The translations under genes were made by a program, and so were the position numbers. Shown here piece after piece: positions 36,508-44,805 of a DNA stretch of 64,000 bases. The notes beneath the pieces are model-generated. The model was not told the DNA's origin, made no database searches, and was given only the letters and a program-made list of their open reading frames with translations. Where the stretch lies: NCBI RefSeq assembly GCF_022179285.1, contig NZ_BPQO01000028.1, forward strand, positions 27,600-91,599, written 5' to 3'. How positions within the stretch are numbered: position 1 is the stretch's first letter; every line of letters starts with the position of its first letter. The stretch is from Methylobacterium hispanicum. GTDB taxonomy: Bacteria; Pseudomonadota; Alphaproteobacteria; Rhizobiales; Beijerinckiaceae.

Positions 36508-38970
36508 ATGGCCGCAGCAACCCTCGACACCGACTTTTCCCTGTGGAGCGAGGAGCCGGCGAGCCGGCCCGACCGGGCGCGCATCCGTGCCCGGATCGGC
36601 GGCCTGCACTGCTCGCTCTGCACCGGAACCATCGAGAAGGCTCTGGGCAGCCAGCCCGGCGTCGACAAGGTGGCGGTCAGCCTGACCCACGAGCAGGCCC
36701 TCGTCGAGTACGACCCGGCGGTCGCGCGGCCGGCGGCGCTGCTGGGGATCCTGCGCGACATCGGCTACACCATCTCCGACCCGCGCAAGGTCCGGCCCTA
36801 CGAGGAGGAGGAGCGCGATCTCGTGCGCGAGAGCCGCCGCTTCGTCGTGGCGGTCGCCCTGAGCGTCGCCTCCATTCCCATCATCGCGGATCCCACCCTC
36901 GGCTGGATCGGCTTCCTACCCGCCCTGGTCTGCCTCAGCCTCGGCGCGATGGTCTTCCTCGTCCTGCGGAAGACCAGCCTCCTCGCCGCGGCCGCCAGCA
37001 CCACCGGTCTCGCAGTCCTGGCACTCGGCCTGCTCTACCTGAACCTCCAGGGCTACCTAACGGCCTCCGCTCCCTGGCTCGTCGCCGCGCTCGCGGTCGT
37101 GCTCGTCTTCGGGGTTGGGCGCCACATCCTGCACATGGCCGTCCAGGCCCTCCGCCGCGGCATCCTGAACCAGCACGTGCTGCTGGAAATCGGCGCCTTC
37201 GCGGGCATGCTCGGCGGCGTCATCGGGCTGGTTCTCGACCGGCCGGACTACCCGACGGCCCCGTTCTTCGCCGTCTCGGTCATGGTCGCGACCTACCACA
37301 TCTTCTCCGAGTGGCTGTCCCTCATCGTCAAGACGCGCAGCTCCCAGGCCGTGAAGCGGCTCCTCGACCTCCAGCCGGAGACCGCCCGCGTGGTCCGGGA
37401 CGGCCAGGAGCGGGATGTGCCGCTGGACGCGGTCGCAGTCGGCGACCTCGTCCGCATCCGCCCCGGGGAGCGCGTGCCCGTCGACGGCACGGTCGCGGGC
37501 GGCCGCTCCGCCGTCGACCAGGCCCTCGTCACCGGCGAGCCGATCCCGGTCGAGCGCGCGGAGGGCGACGCCGTCATCGGCGGCTCGATCAACGGCACCG
37601 GCACCCTGCTGGTGCGGGTAACCGCGGTGGGGGCCGGCAGCTTCCTGCAGAAGGTGGTGCGCGAGGTCGAGGACGCCCGCGCCCTCAAGCCTGGCCTGCT
37701 CCACCTCGTCGACCGCGTCCTGCAGGTCTACACCCCGACCGTGCTCGCGGTGGCCGCGCTGGCCTTCGTCGGCTGGCTCGCCGGTTCGTGGTTGGCGGGC
37801 GGCGAACCCGACATCGAGCGGGCCGTGTTCGCGGGCTTGAGCGTCCTGGTCATGGGCTATCCCTGCGCCGTCGGGATCTCGGCACCGCTCTCCATCGTGC
37901 GGGGGTCCGGCGAAGCCGCCGAGCACGGCATCCTGATGCGGACCGGCGAGGCCTTCCAGGGCTATCGCCTCGTTGACACCGTCGTCTTCGATAAGACCGG
38001 GACCCTCACCGAGGGCCGGCCCGCGGTCCGCGAGGTCGAGGCGTTCTCCGGGAGCGAGGCCGATCTCGTCGCCGTTGCCGCCGCGGCCGAGGCCTCGTCC
38101 GAGCACCCGCTCGCGCAGGCGGTGGTCAAGGCCGCGTTCGCTCGCGGCGCCGTGCCCCCGGACGTGACCTCGTTCGAGGCCGTCCCGGGCAAGGGCATCG
38201 TCGCCCAGACCGAGGCGGGCAACGTCCTGGTCGGCAGCCCGGCCTTCCTCGCCGGCCACGGCATCGATCTCGCGCCCGCTTCAGCGCGCATCCTGACCCT
38301 GGAGGGGGCCGGGCGCACCGTCATCGTGGTCAGCCGGGACCATCGCCTGCTGGGTCTGCTCGCGCTCGACGACAGCCTGCGGTCCGACGCGGCGCAGGCG
38401 GTCGCGGCCTTGCGGGCTGAGGGCGTGAGGACGGTCCTGCTCACCGGTGACAACGAGCGGGCCGCCCGCCGGATTGCCGCCGAGGCGGGCATCGACGAGG
38501 TCCACGCGGGGGTGATGCCCGACGGCAAGGCGGAGACCGTGCGGCGCCTCCAGGCGACGGCCAAGGTCGCGATGGTCGGCGACGGCATCAACGACGCGCC
38601 CGCCCTGATGCAGGCCGATGTCGGCATCGCCATGGGCGGGGGCACCGACATCGCCATCGAGGCCGCCGACATCATCATCCTGTCGAACCGCCTGGCCGCG
38701 CTGCCGCTCGCCCGCCGCATCAGCCGGCGCAGCTACGCCAAGATGCTCCAGAACGTCTGGCTCGCCTTCGCCTTCAACGGCCTCGGCATCCCGATCGCCG
38801 CGACCGGCCTCATCAACCCGATCTGGGCCATGGTCGCCATGGCGGTGAGCGTCACCGCGATCTTCCTCAATTCCCTCTGGGGCCAGCCCGGACTGTTCCT
38901 GGGGGCGATCACGAGCGTCGGCAGCCTGCCCGGGACGAACGGGCTCGCCATCGAAGGAGGTCGGCGATGA
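36508..38970 (+). CDS. P1B-type heavy-metal ATPase with a YPC translocation motif
   Basis: An 820-residue ATPase. An N-terminal HMA domain has GGLHCSLCTGTIE; the actuator loop, VFDKTGTLTEGRP with the catalytic Asp, SEHPLA and MVGDGINDAP are all intact. The key difference is in TM6, where the usual CPC is Tyr451-Pro452-Cys453 (MGYPCAVGISAP), so one metal-binding Cys is missing. The Zn/Cd/Cu subgroup rules based on CPC therefore do not apply and its metal cannot be named. It lies between a cytoplasmic and a periplasmic HMA protein and under a MerR with mercury-like Cys spacing. Its stop overlaps the next gene (ATGA). Confidence 0.9.
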   Translation: MAAATLDTDFSLWSEEPASRPDRARIRARIGGLHCSLCTGTIEKALGSQPGVDKVAVSLTHEQALVEYDPAVARPAALLGILRDIGYTISDPRKVRPYEEEERDLVRESRRFVVAVALSVASIPIIADPTLGWIGFLPALVCLSLGAMVFLVLRKTSLLAAAASTTGLAVLALGLLYLNLQGYLTASAPWLVAALAVVLVFGVGRHILHMAVQALRRGILNQHVLLEIGAFAGMLGGVIGLVLDRPDYPTAPFFAVSVMVATYHIFSEWLSLIVKTRSSQAVKRLLDLQPETARVVRDGQERDVPLDAVAVGDLVRIRPGERVPVDGTVAGGRSAVDQALVTGEPIPVERAEGDAVIGGSINGTGTLLVRVTAVGAGSFLQKVVREVEDARALKPGLLHLVDRVLQVYTPTVLAVAALAFVGWLAGSWLAGGEPDIERAVFAGLSVLVMGYPCAVGISAPLSIVRGSGEAAEHGILMRTGEAFQGYRLVDTVVFDKTGTLTEGRPAVREVEAFSGSEADLVAVAAAAEASSEHPLAQAVVKAAFARGAVPPDVTSFEAVPGKGIVAQTEAGNVLVGSPAFLAGHGIDLAPASARILTLEGAGRTVIVVSRDHRLLGLLALDDSLRSDAAQAVAALRAEGVRTVLLTGDNERAARRIAAEAGIDEVHAGVMPDGKAETVRRLQATAKVAMVGDGINDAPALMQADVGIAMGGGTDIAIEAADIIILSNRLAALPLARRISRRSYAKMLQNVWLAFAFNGLGIPIAATGLINPIWAMVAMAVSVTAIFLNSLWGQPGLFLGAITSVGSLPGTNGLAIEGGRR

Positions 38971-39311
38971 GGTTCCTGATTTCTTCGAGCGGGGCGGCCG
39001 CACTGGCAGCTCTCCTCCTGGGACCGGTGGGGCCTGTTCGGGCCCAAGAGGACACGCCGGCCACGTCACGCCGCGGCTCCGATCTGAAGGTCGCGACCCT
39101 CCCGGTGGAAGGCATGGTCTGCCTCTCCTGCGCCGCCTCGATCAAGCGTGCGGTCCGGAAGGTGGACGGGGTGACCGACGCGGAGATCGATTTCGTCGGC
39201 CGCACGCTCCGCGTCACCTACGCCGCCGGCCGACCCCTCCTGCTCGGTCGCGTGCGGACGGCCGTCGCGGGCCTCGGCTACACCCCCGGTCCTCCCGTGG
39301 TGGCGCCGTGA
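38967..39311 (+). CDS. Periplasmic HMA-domain (MerP-like) protein
   Basis: A 114-residue protein with a signal peptide (to about GPVRAQ) and one HMA domain, metal loop GMVCLSCAASIK. Like MerP it would bind metal in the periplasm. Start codon overlaps the ATPase stop, and its end overlaps the next gene, so this is a tightly coupled operon. Whether it brings metal to the pump or takes it away is not clear. Confidence 0.87.
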   Translation: MRFLISSSGAAALAALLLGPVGPVRAQEDTPATSRRGSDLKVATLPVEGMVCLSCAASIKRAVRKVDGVTDAEIDFVGRTLRVTYAAGRPLLLGRVRTAVAGLGYTPGPPVVAP

Positions 39312-39988
39312 CGCTCGAACATCTCGTCCGGCCCCTGGCGACCGGCGCCGGCGGGCCGGCCGCCCTCTGGATCGCGTTCCTTGCCGGGGTCCTGGCCAGC
39401 GCGGTCTGCCCCTGCACCCTGCCGGTCGGGCTCGGCTTGGCCAGCGTCGCCGGGGCCTCGGAGGCGGGGTCCCGCCGCGCCGGCCTGCAGGTGGCCGGGT
39501 CCTTCTTCGCCGGAATCGTCCTGAGCCTCGCCGCCCTCGGCTCCGCGGTGGGACATCTCGGCGCGCTCGCGACGGAGGCGTTCGGCCGGAGCTGGGCCCT
39601 GCTCATGGCCGGCGTCTCGCTCGCGGCGGCGCTGCTCGCCTTCTGGTGGCCGCGCCTGCGCACCCGAGCGCTGACGGCCTGGCGCCACCCCGGCCTGCTC
39701 GGCGCCTTCGCCTACGGCGTGGTGTTCAGCGTCGGCACCTCGGCCGCGCCGCTGTTGCTGCTGCTCACGGTGGCGGCCGCGGAGGGTCGGGACGGGCGCG
39801 GCGTCGTCCTCGCCCTCGCCTTCGGCCTCGGTCGGGGCCTGCCCTTCCTCGCCGCCGGTGCGGCCGGGAGCGCGGTCACCCGCCTGGCCCGCCTCGGCGT
39901 CTGGGGCCGAGCCCTGCAGCTCCTCAGCGGCGCCGCCCTCCTACTGGTCAGCGCCTACTACGCGCGGGTCTACGCGGACCTGCTCTGA
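39308..39988 (+). CDS. CcdA-like membrane protein with a CPC motif
   Basis: A 226-residue inner-membrane protein of the DsbD/CcdA fold with six hydrophobic segments. The first Cys region reads ASAVCPCTLPVG, giving Cys-Pro-Cys where CcdA has SPCVLP, and the second region, where CcdA has TPC, reads SVGTSAAPLLLL with no Cys. It therefore cannot run the usual two-Cys disulfide relay. The CPC pair could carry metal as in P1B-ATPases, or a dithiol. GTG 39308 overlaps the preceding stop (GTGA). Confidence 0.82.
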   Translation: MTLEHLVRPLATGAGGPAALWIAFLAGVLASAVCPCTLPVGLGLASVAGASEAGSRRAGLQVAGSFFAGIVLSLAALGSAVGHLGALATEAFGRSWALLMAGVSLAAALLAFWWPRLRTRALTAWRHPGLLGAFAYGVVFSVGTSAAPLLLLLTVAAAEGRDGRGVVLALAFGLGRGLPFLAAGAAGSAVTRLARLGVWGRALQLLSGAALLLVSAYYARVYADLL

Positions 39989-40002
39989 ACCCCGGAGACC
40001 TC

Positions 40003-40242
40003 ATGAGCGACGAAACCGCCTTTCTGACGGAGGTCACCCTCTCCGTGCCAACCATGTTATGCGACGGCTGCGCCGAGACGGTCCGTGACCTGCTGATGGC
40101 CATTCCGGGTGTCCGGCAGGCGAGGGCCAGCGCCTGGCGTAAGCACGTCGCCGTTCGCTTCGAGCCGTCCCGCGTCGGACCCGCGGAGATCCGGTCGGCG
40201 CTCGCCAATGGCGGGTTCGACGGCGCCGAGGTACAGGCATGA
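40003..40242 (+). CDS. HMA-domain metallochaperone
   Basis: A 79-residue cytoplasmic protein with an HMA fold; metal loop TMLCDGCAETVRDL. GGAG stands six bases before ATG 40003. It is the third HMA gene of the operon besides the ATPase's own domain. Its stop overlaps the next ATG (ATGA). Confidence 0.87.
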   Translation: MSDETAFLTEVTLSVPTMLCDGCAETVRDLLMAIPGVRQARASAWRKHVAVRFEPSRVGPAEIRSALANGGFDGAEVQA

Positions 40243-41450
40243 TCCCCGGAACGGCGGAACCCGCGGAGGCTGACCGCGAGCGCCTCCTCCGCGTGCTCGC
40301 GGCAGCGGCGTTCGTGATCTTCTTTCAGGCGTTCATGGTCGCGCCGGTCCTGCCGCAGTTGGCGCAGGGGTTCGGCGTCTTGCCCGAGCGTGTCGGGCTC
40401 ATCGTTCCGGCCTATTTGATTCCGTACGGCGCGGCGACGCTGGTCTACGGGCTGCTGGCGGACCGCCTCGGCGTCTGGCGCGTCATGGCGGGTTCCCTGG
40501 CCGCCTTCGCTGCGCTGACGGCCCTGACAGCCACGGCGAGCTCGGTCGGGCAACTCGCCACGTGGCGCTTCCTGACCGGCCTGGGGGCGAGCGGGGTCGT
40601 CCCCCTCGGCCTCGTTCTCGTGGGCCGGCTCTTCCCCTACGAACGACGCGGGCGCCCCTTGGGATGGCTGTTCGGCGCCATGGCCGGCGGCATGGCTTTC
40701 GGGTCGACCTTCGGCGCCCTGCTCGAACCGGTCGCCGGATGGCGCGGCCTCTTCCTGACCGTCGGCGCCGCCGGGGGCGCGCTCCTGCTCGTCCTTGCGC
40801 CGTCACGGGGGATCATCCCGGGCGCCACGGCGATCGGGACACGGCTGCCCGACCTGTTCCGCGGCTATCGCGACCTCCTGCTCATCCCACGCGGACGCCG
40901 CACCTATAGCTTCGTCCTGCTCAACTCGATGTTCCACTCCGGCGTGTTCACCTGGCTCGGCCTGTACTTCGAGCAGCGATACGGGCTCGGTCCCGTCGGG
41001 GTCGGCCTTGCGCTCCTCGGCTACGGCATCCCGGGCTTCCTCCTGGGGCCTGTCATCGGCCGCATCGCGGACCGGCGAGGGCGCGGCCGCCTGCTCCCGG
41101 TCGGGCTGCTCCTGGGGGCCTTCGCGGCGGCAGCTCTGACCCTCGACGCGCCGCTTCTCCTGGCTGCGGCGGCGGTAACGGTCCTGTCGCTCGGCTACGA
41201 CATGACCCAGCCGCTGCTCGCCGGCGTCGTCACCGCGCTCGGGGGCCAACGTCCGGGGCAGGCCATGGGGCTCAACGTCTGCCTGCTGTTCACCGGGTTC
41301 GGGCTGGGAAGCCTGCTCTTCGGCGGATTGCTCCGCTTCGGGTTCGGGACGACGCTCGCGCTGTTCGCGGCGGCGGAACTGGCGCTGGCCGCAACTGCCG
41401 TGCGTCTCTTCAGGCCCGAGACGCCGTCCGTCGAAGGAGGACGCCCCTGA
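40239..41450 (+). CDS. MFS transporter
   Basis: A 403-residue major facilitator with twelve predicted helices. The A-motif loop GLLADRLGVWRV lies between helices 2 and 3, and a second copy GRIADRRGRGR in the C-terminal half. The substrate cannot be told; as part of a metal operon a role in exporting the metal or a metal complex is likely. Translationally coupled to the HMA gene before it, and it ends with a strong ribosome site for the next gene. Confidence 0.85.
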   Translation: MIPGTAEPAEADRERLLRVLAAAAFVIFFQAFMVAPVLPQLAQGFGVLPERVGLIVPAYLIPYGAATLVYGLLADRLGVWRVMAGSLAAFAALTALTATASSVGQLATWRFLTGLGASGVVPLGLVLVGRLFPYERRGRPLGWLFGAMAGGMAFGSTFGALLEPVAGWRGLFLTVGAAGGALLLVLAPSRGIIPGATAIGTRLPDLFRGYRDLLLIPRGRRTYSFVLLNSMFHSGVFTWLGLYFEQRYGLGPVGVGLALLGYGIPGFLLGPVIGRIADRRGRGRLLPVGLLLGAFAAAALTLDAPLLLAAAAVTVLSLGYDMTQPLLAGVVTALGGQRPGQAMGLNVCLLFTGFGLGSLLFGGLLRFGFGTTLALFAAAELALAATAVRLFRPETPSVEGGRP

Positions 41451-41701
41451 GCACGCCAACACCCGAATTCGAGGAGGATACCCTCGACACCGTCATCCTC
41501 TCCGCATTCCGGCAGGCGCGCCGCGAGGGACATCGCGACGCGGCCGAGCACCTCATGCGCGCCCTGGAGGCCCTCGCCGGCGCGGCCGACCCGTCGTCGG
41601 CATCGGCCTGCGTGGCCGAGGCATGCCTTGGCTTCGCGGACGAGCAGGGCACGGGACGCGCTTCCCCGACGTATGGAAGTCGATCGAGGCAGCCGCATTG
41701 A
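41447..41701 (+). CDS. Small hypothetical protein, apparently CTG-initiated
   Basis: An 84-residue frame that overlaps the MFS stop (CTGA) and is preceded by AAGGAGG at 41434-41440, six bases from the CTG at 41447, the best ribosome site of the operon. The protein reads LSTPTPEFEEDTLDTVIL with an acidic N-terminus and a helical HRDAAEHLMRALEALAG core. No ATG or GTG gives a sensible alternative before the ATG at residue 36. The composition looks coding, so a mutated start or true CTG initiation is likely. Function unknown. Confidence 0.5.
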   Translation: MSTPTPEFEEDTLDTVILSAFRQARREGHRDAAEHLMRALEALAGAADPSSASACVAEACLGFADEQGTGRASPTYGSRSRQPH

Positions 41702-42216
41702 GCCTCGACGGTCCGTTCTCGTCCCGGGGCGGCAGGGTCTCTGAGGCGGAACGCGTCGGAGCGGAGCCGTGCCCCGCATTCGACACCTCTTAAGGCCGGG
41801 ACGGCCCACCAGCCCAGTTTGAGGTGACCGCGGACGGCCCAACCGGCGCCGGCGGGCCGCTCGGGTGCACCGAGTCCCGCTGCGCAAGCGGAGCAGGAGC
41901 GTACCGTGCAGGAGGGCCCCGGTGCAGAGCCCCTGGAAGCGCTGGAGCGGCTCCGCCATCCTCGCTGCCGCTGCGCCGTACACGCGCTGGTTTGCCAAGC
42001 CGCGGACCTGCGCGAGCGTCGGGGACTCTCGGCCGGGCGAGGCGAAGCCCCAGGGGCGGGTGTCGCGGCCTCGTCGACGATCAGCGACGTGGACGTGCCT
42101 GTCACGAAGGCGGCGCCGCGGGACTCCGTCCGGCTGCGACGGCGCAGCCGGGTGCAAGCCACGCCCCCGCTCTCCGAGGCCGCCTGCCTTCACCTGCTCG
42201 TCGAGAACGCAGCCGT
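41702..42216. other. Intergenic stretch, possible small gene
   Basis: The most gene-like item is a plus-strand frame 41906-42256 (starting at GTG after GGAG) with an N-terminal part EPLEALERLRHPRC and CRCAVHALVCQAADLRER. It would overlap the 3' end of the convergent reductase gene by 40 bases and its second half lacks coding character, so I do not call it. No promoter or hairpin is clear. Confidence 0.4.
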
Positions 42217-43584
42217 TCAGAGCATGTATCCGATGTCGGATGCTCCGGTTGGGTAGGCGAACATCGTCGTTTTCAGGTCTTCGGCCGTGAGACCATGCCG
42301 GATCGCCAGGCCGAAGATGTTGATGACCTCATCGACGTGGGGGCCGACCAAGTGCGCACCGAGCACGCGGTCGGTGTCCTCGTCGACCAGAACCTTGAAG
42401 CCGTAGGTGGGCTCGGCGACGCGCCGGGCCGTGTACCAGCCGGACACCCTCTGGCTCCGCAGGCGGAACCTCAAGTTCCTCTGCCGCGCCTCTGCCTCGC
42501 TCAGCCCGACGCTCGCGATCGGGGGGATAGTGAAGGCGACGCTCGGGACGCCGCGATAGTCAGGCCGGTACTGATTGCCCTCGATCATGTTCCGCACGGC
42601 AACCTTGGCGTCGTGGCTCGATACCGGCGTGAGGGGCGGCCCCGTCCGGGCGGCGTCGCCTGCGGCGTAGACGGCAGGGTTCGATGGGCTCTGCAGGAAC
42701 GCGTTGAGCCTGAGATGCCCGCGCTCGTCCCGCGCGACGCCGGCGGCATCGAGCTGCAGCGGCTCCAGATCCGGGATTCGGCCCGCGGCGTGGACCACGA
42801 GGTCGGCCTCCATCGCCTCCTCGGCGCCGGTCTCGGACCGCGTCAGGACCGTGTACCCGTGCCCCGCCTTCTCGACCCGCACGACGGCGCGCCGCGTCCG
42901 CACGTCGATCCCCGCCTCGTGGAAGCTCTCCATGAGCCAACCGACGAGCTCGGGGTCGAACTGGGTCAGGAGGCGCTCGCCACGCTGCAGGATCGCGACG
43001 CTCGCGCCCGCCCGGGCCGCGATGTGCGAGAACTCGGCCGCGATGTAGCCACCCCCGACCAGGATGATACGAGGCGGGAGCTCCTCAAGCTCCAGGAACT
43101 CCTCGTTGGTGACGAGGTGCTCGGCGCCGGGAAAGGGGAGCGGCGCTGGGCGGGCTCCGGCCGCGATCAGGATGTGCCGCGCCTCGCAAACGCCCTCGCC
43201 CGCGATCGCGACCGCGTTCCGACCCACGAAGCGGGCTTGGCCGTGAAAGGCGTCGATGCCCTTCCCGGCGTAGTTCCTCGCCTGCTTCTCCGGGATCGGG
43301 GCCGTGAAGGTGCGCTTGAACGCCATGAGCTCCGGCCAGGACATCCGAGCCTCGGGCGCGACCACCCCGCGGGTGCGCATGCGGCGGATGTCGTCCATCA
43401 CCTGGGCGCCGGTCACCAGCATCTTCTTGGGGTCGCATCCGCGCAGGGCGCAGGTGCCGCCGAAGGGCCGGAAGTCGGTCACTGCGACCTTACGGCCGGC
43501 GGCCGAGGCCCGATTGCTCGCGACCATGGCCGCCGTGCCACTGCCGATGATGATCAAGTCGTAGCTTCCAGCCATCTCGTTCAC
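42217..43584 (-). CDS. FAD-dependent pyridine nucleotide-disulfide oxidoreductase
   Basis: A 455-residue flavoprotein of the glutathione reductase/MerA class. FAD site LIIIGSGTAAMVAS, redox pair C45/C50 in GGTCALRGCDPKK, NAD(P) site LVGGGYIAAEFS, and the second FAD motif AVYAAGDAA are present. At the C-terminus, where these enzymes have an HPT(x)xE motif with a catalytic His from the other subunit, this protein has FAYPTGASDIGYML, so the His is missing. No N-terminal HMA and no C-terminal Cys pair, so it is not a MerA. It ends opposite the mercury locus and starts 720 bases from merR. Its substrate is unknown. Confidence 0.87.
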   Translation of the reverse strand: MNEMAGSYDLIIIGSGTAAMVASNRASAAGRKVAVTDFRPFGGTCALRGCDPKKMLVTGAQVMDDIRRMRTRGVVAPEARMSWPELMAFKRTFTAPIPEKQARNYAGKGIDAFHGQARFVGRNAVAIAGEGVCEARHILIAAGARPAPLPFPGAEHLVTNEEFLELEELPPRIILVGGGYIAAEFSHIAARAGASVAILQRGERLLTQFDPELVGWLMESFHEAGIDVRTRRAVVRVEKAGHGYTVLTRSETGAEEAMEADLVVHAAGRIPDLEPLQLDAAGVARDERGHLRLNAFLQSPSNPAVYAAGDAARTGPPLTPVSSHDAKVAVRNMIEGNQYRPDYRGVPSVAFTIPPIASVGLSEAEARQRNLRFRLRSQRVSGWYTARRVAEPTYGFKVLVDEDTDRVLGAHLVGPHVDEVINIFGLAIRHGLTAEDLKTTMFAYPTGASDIGYML

Positions 43585-44307
43585 CCAGACTTGCGAGGGA
43601 TGTCCTGCTCACCGGCAGCTCCTCTTCGGTCGCGAGCCCTGCCGGGACGGCCCGCATTGCGCGCGCAGGTGGCGCAGCACCGTCGGAGGTGTCAGCCGAA
43701 GCCGACCCGCCCGAGCGCTGCAAGGGCACCTGCGGCCGCCGGTTCGTACGGAGCCACGGAGGCCAGTGGCACGTCGGACGGAAGATGGATGGATGGGCAA
43801 GCCACAGCGGACGAGGGCAAGCGCGGCGAAGGCGAGGAAGGTGGCGACTCCCGCGCTCGCGCCGGTTCCGGGATATTGCCCACCTCACGCGAAGGGCCGC
43901 GAGCGGACAGCATGGAACCTCCCCGAACAGGTCGGCAGCCAGACAGGCGCAAGCGGGCCCCGGCTCGGCTTGGTGCCTCGGACGAGCCCGCGTCTGACCC
44001 GACCGGCGACAGAAGATGGGCCGATGGCCGCACGCACGATGGTCAACAAACCTGGAGCAGCTTCAGGTTTCCGCCGGGCCGGAAGTTTCTTCGGTTCCGT
44101 ATCGGCCAGAGGTGAATGCGAAGTTCGGTCTGGATTGTCGAACAGGCTCGGCGGCGTCTGCCCGCGAACCTATCGGCCGGCCTCGGAGGGTGCCGGTTTG
44201 AGCGCGCTCGCTGCTGGCGGTCACGTGTGGAGCAGGCCGTCGGCCACCTGAGGCGGCGGGAAGCCGCCGGCCGCGTGCCCGAAGCATACGGCCGGCGGAT
44301 GCAGGCG
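43585..44307. other. Intergenic region between the disulfide reductase and merR genes
   Basis: No frame here shows consistent coding character; those open on both strands are rich in Arg, Pro and Ser without hydrophobic or domain pattern. It may contain decayed sequence. The reductase promoter should lie near 43600, but no strong box is visible. Confidence 0.5.
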
Positions 44308-44742
44308 TCACGAGTCCTCGTCCTGGAACAGCGTCTCCATGATCGGACAGTCGGGTACGAGGCCGCCGATACAGGCCGCGGTCATGTCCTTCAGGACGCG
44401 CTCCATCCGCCGGAGGTCGGCGATCTTCGCCCGCACCGCGATCAGTTGGCGGTCGGCGACGCCCTGGACTTCCCCGCAGGTGACCGCGTGGCGGTCGACG
44501 AGCGTCAGCAGCGCCCGGATGTCCTCGACGCTGAACCCGAGCTCGCGGGCCCGGCGGATGAAGGTCAACCTCTGCCGGTGAGCTCGATCGTAGATCCGCT
44601 GGTTCCCGGCCGTCCGGGGCGGTGCCGGCAGGAGCTTGACCTTCTCGTAATACCGGATCGTCTCGATGTTGACGCCGGTTCCCTCAGAAAGCGCCCCGAT
44701 GGTCAGGGCAGCGCGTCCGCGCGACGCAGGAACGATGCCCAT
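44308..44742 (-). CDS. merR: MerR-family regulator of the mercury locus
   Basis: A 144-residue regulator with the winged helix at residues 14-35 (TIGALSEGTGVNIETIRYYE), Cys in AVTCGEV and a metal loop AACIGGLVPDC whose two Cys are eight residues apart, one shorter than classic mercury MerR. The gene faces the propeller gene; the 63-bp intergenic space contains one operator and a second identical half-site pair precedes merT. Location with merTPA argues for Hg(II) as inducer, though the Cys spacing and operator are closer to the Zn/Cd/Pb type. Confidence 0.86.
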   Translation of the reverse strand: MGIVPASRGRAALTIGALSEGTGVNIETIRYYEKVKLLPAPPRTAGNQRIYDRAHRQRLTFIRRARELGFSVEDIRALLTLVDRHAVTCGEVQGVADRQLIAVRAKIADLRRMERVLKDMTAACIGGLVPDCPIMETLFQDEDS

Positions 44743-44752
44743 GCAAATCTCC

Positions 44753-44783
44753 TTGAACCTGTAGTCGCTACAGATGCTAGCCC
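44753..44783 (+). promoter_or_regulatory. MerR promoter-operator 1 (propeller gene)
   Basis: TTGAAC (44753-44758) is followed after 19 bp by TAGCCC, a weak -10; TGCTAG at 44775 is an alternative. The dyad has arms ACCTGTAG and CTACAGAT around TCG. It lies between merR and the propeller gene and can serve both. Confidence 0.75.
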
Positions 44784-44805
44784 CTCCAAGGTGGGAGGGA
44801 AAGCC

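Noticed and set aside
41906..42256. Plus-strand gene of 116 codons before the reductase
   Set aside because: Only the first third looks coding and it overlaps a convergent gene; not enough for a call.
44116..44805. Long N-terminal extension of the propeller protein
   Set aside because: It would run antisense over merR and include the operator; GTG 44806 with its ribosome site is the right start.
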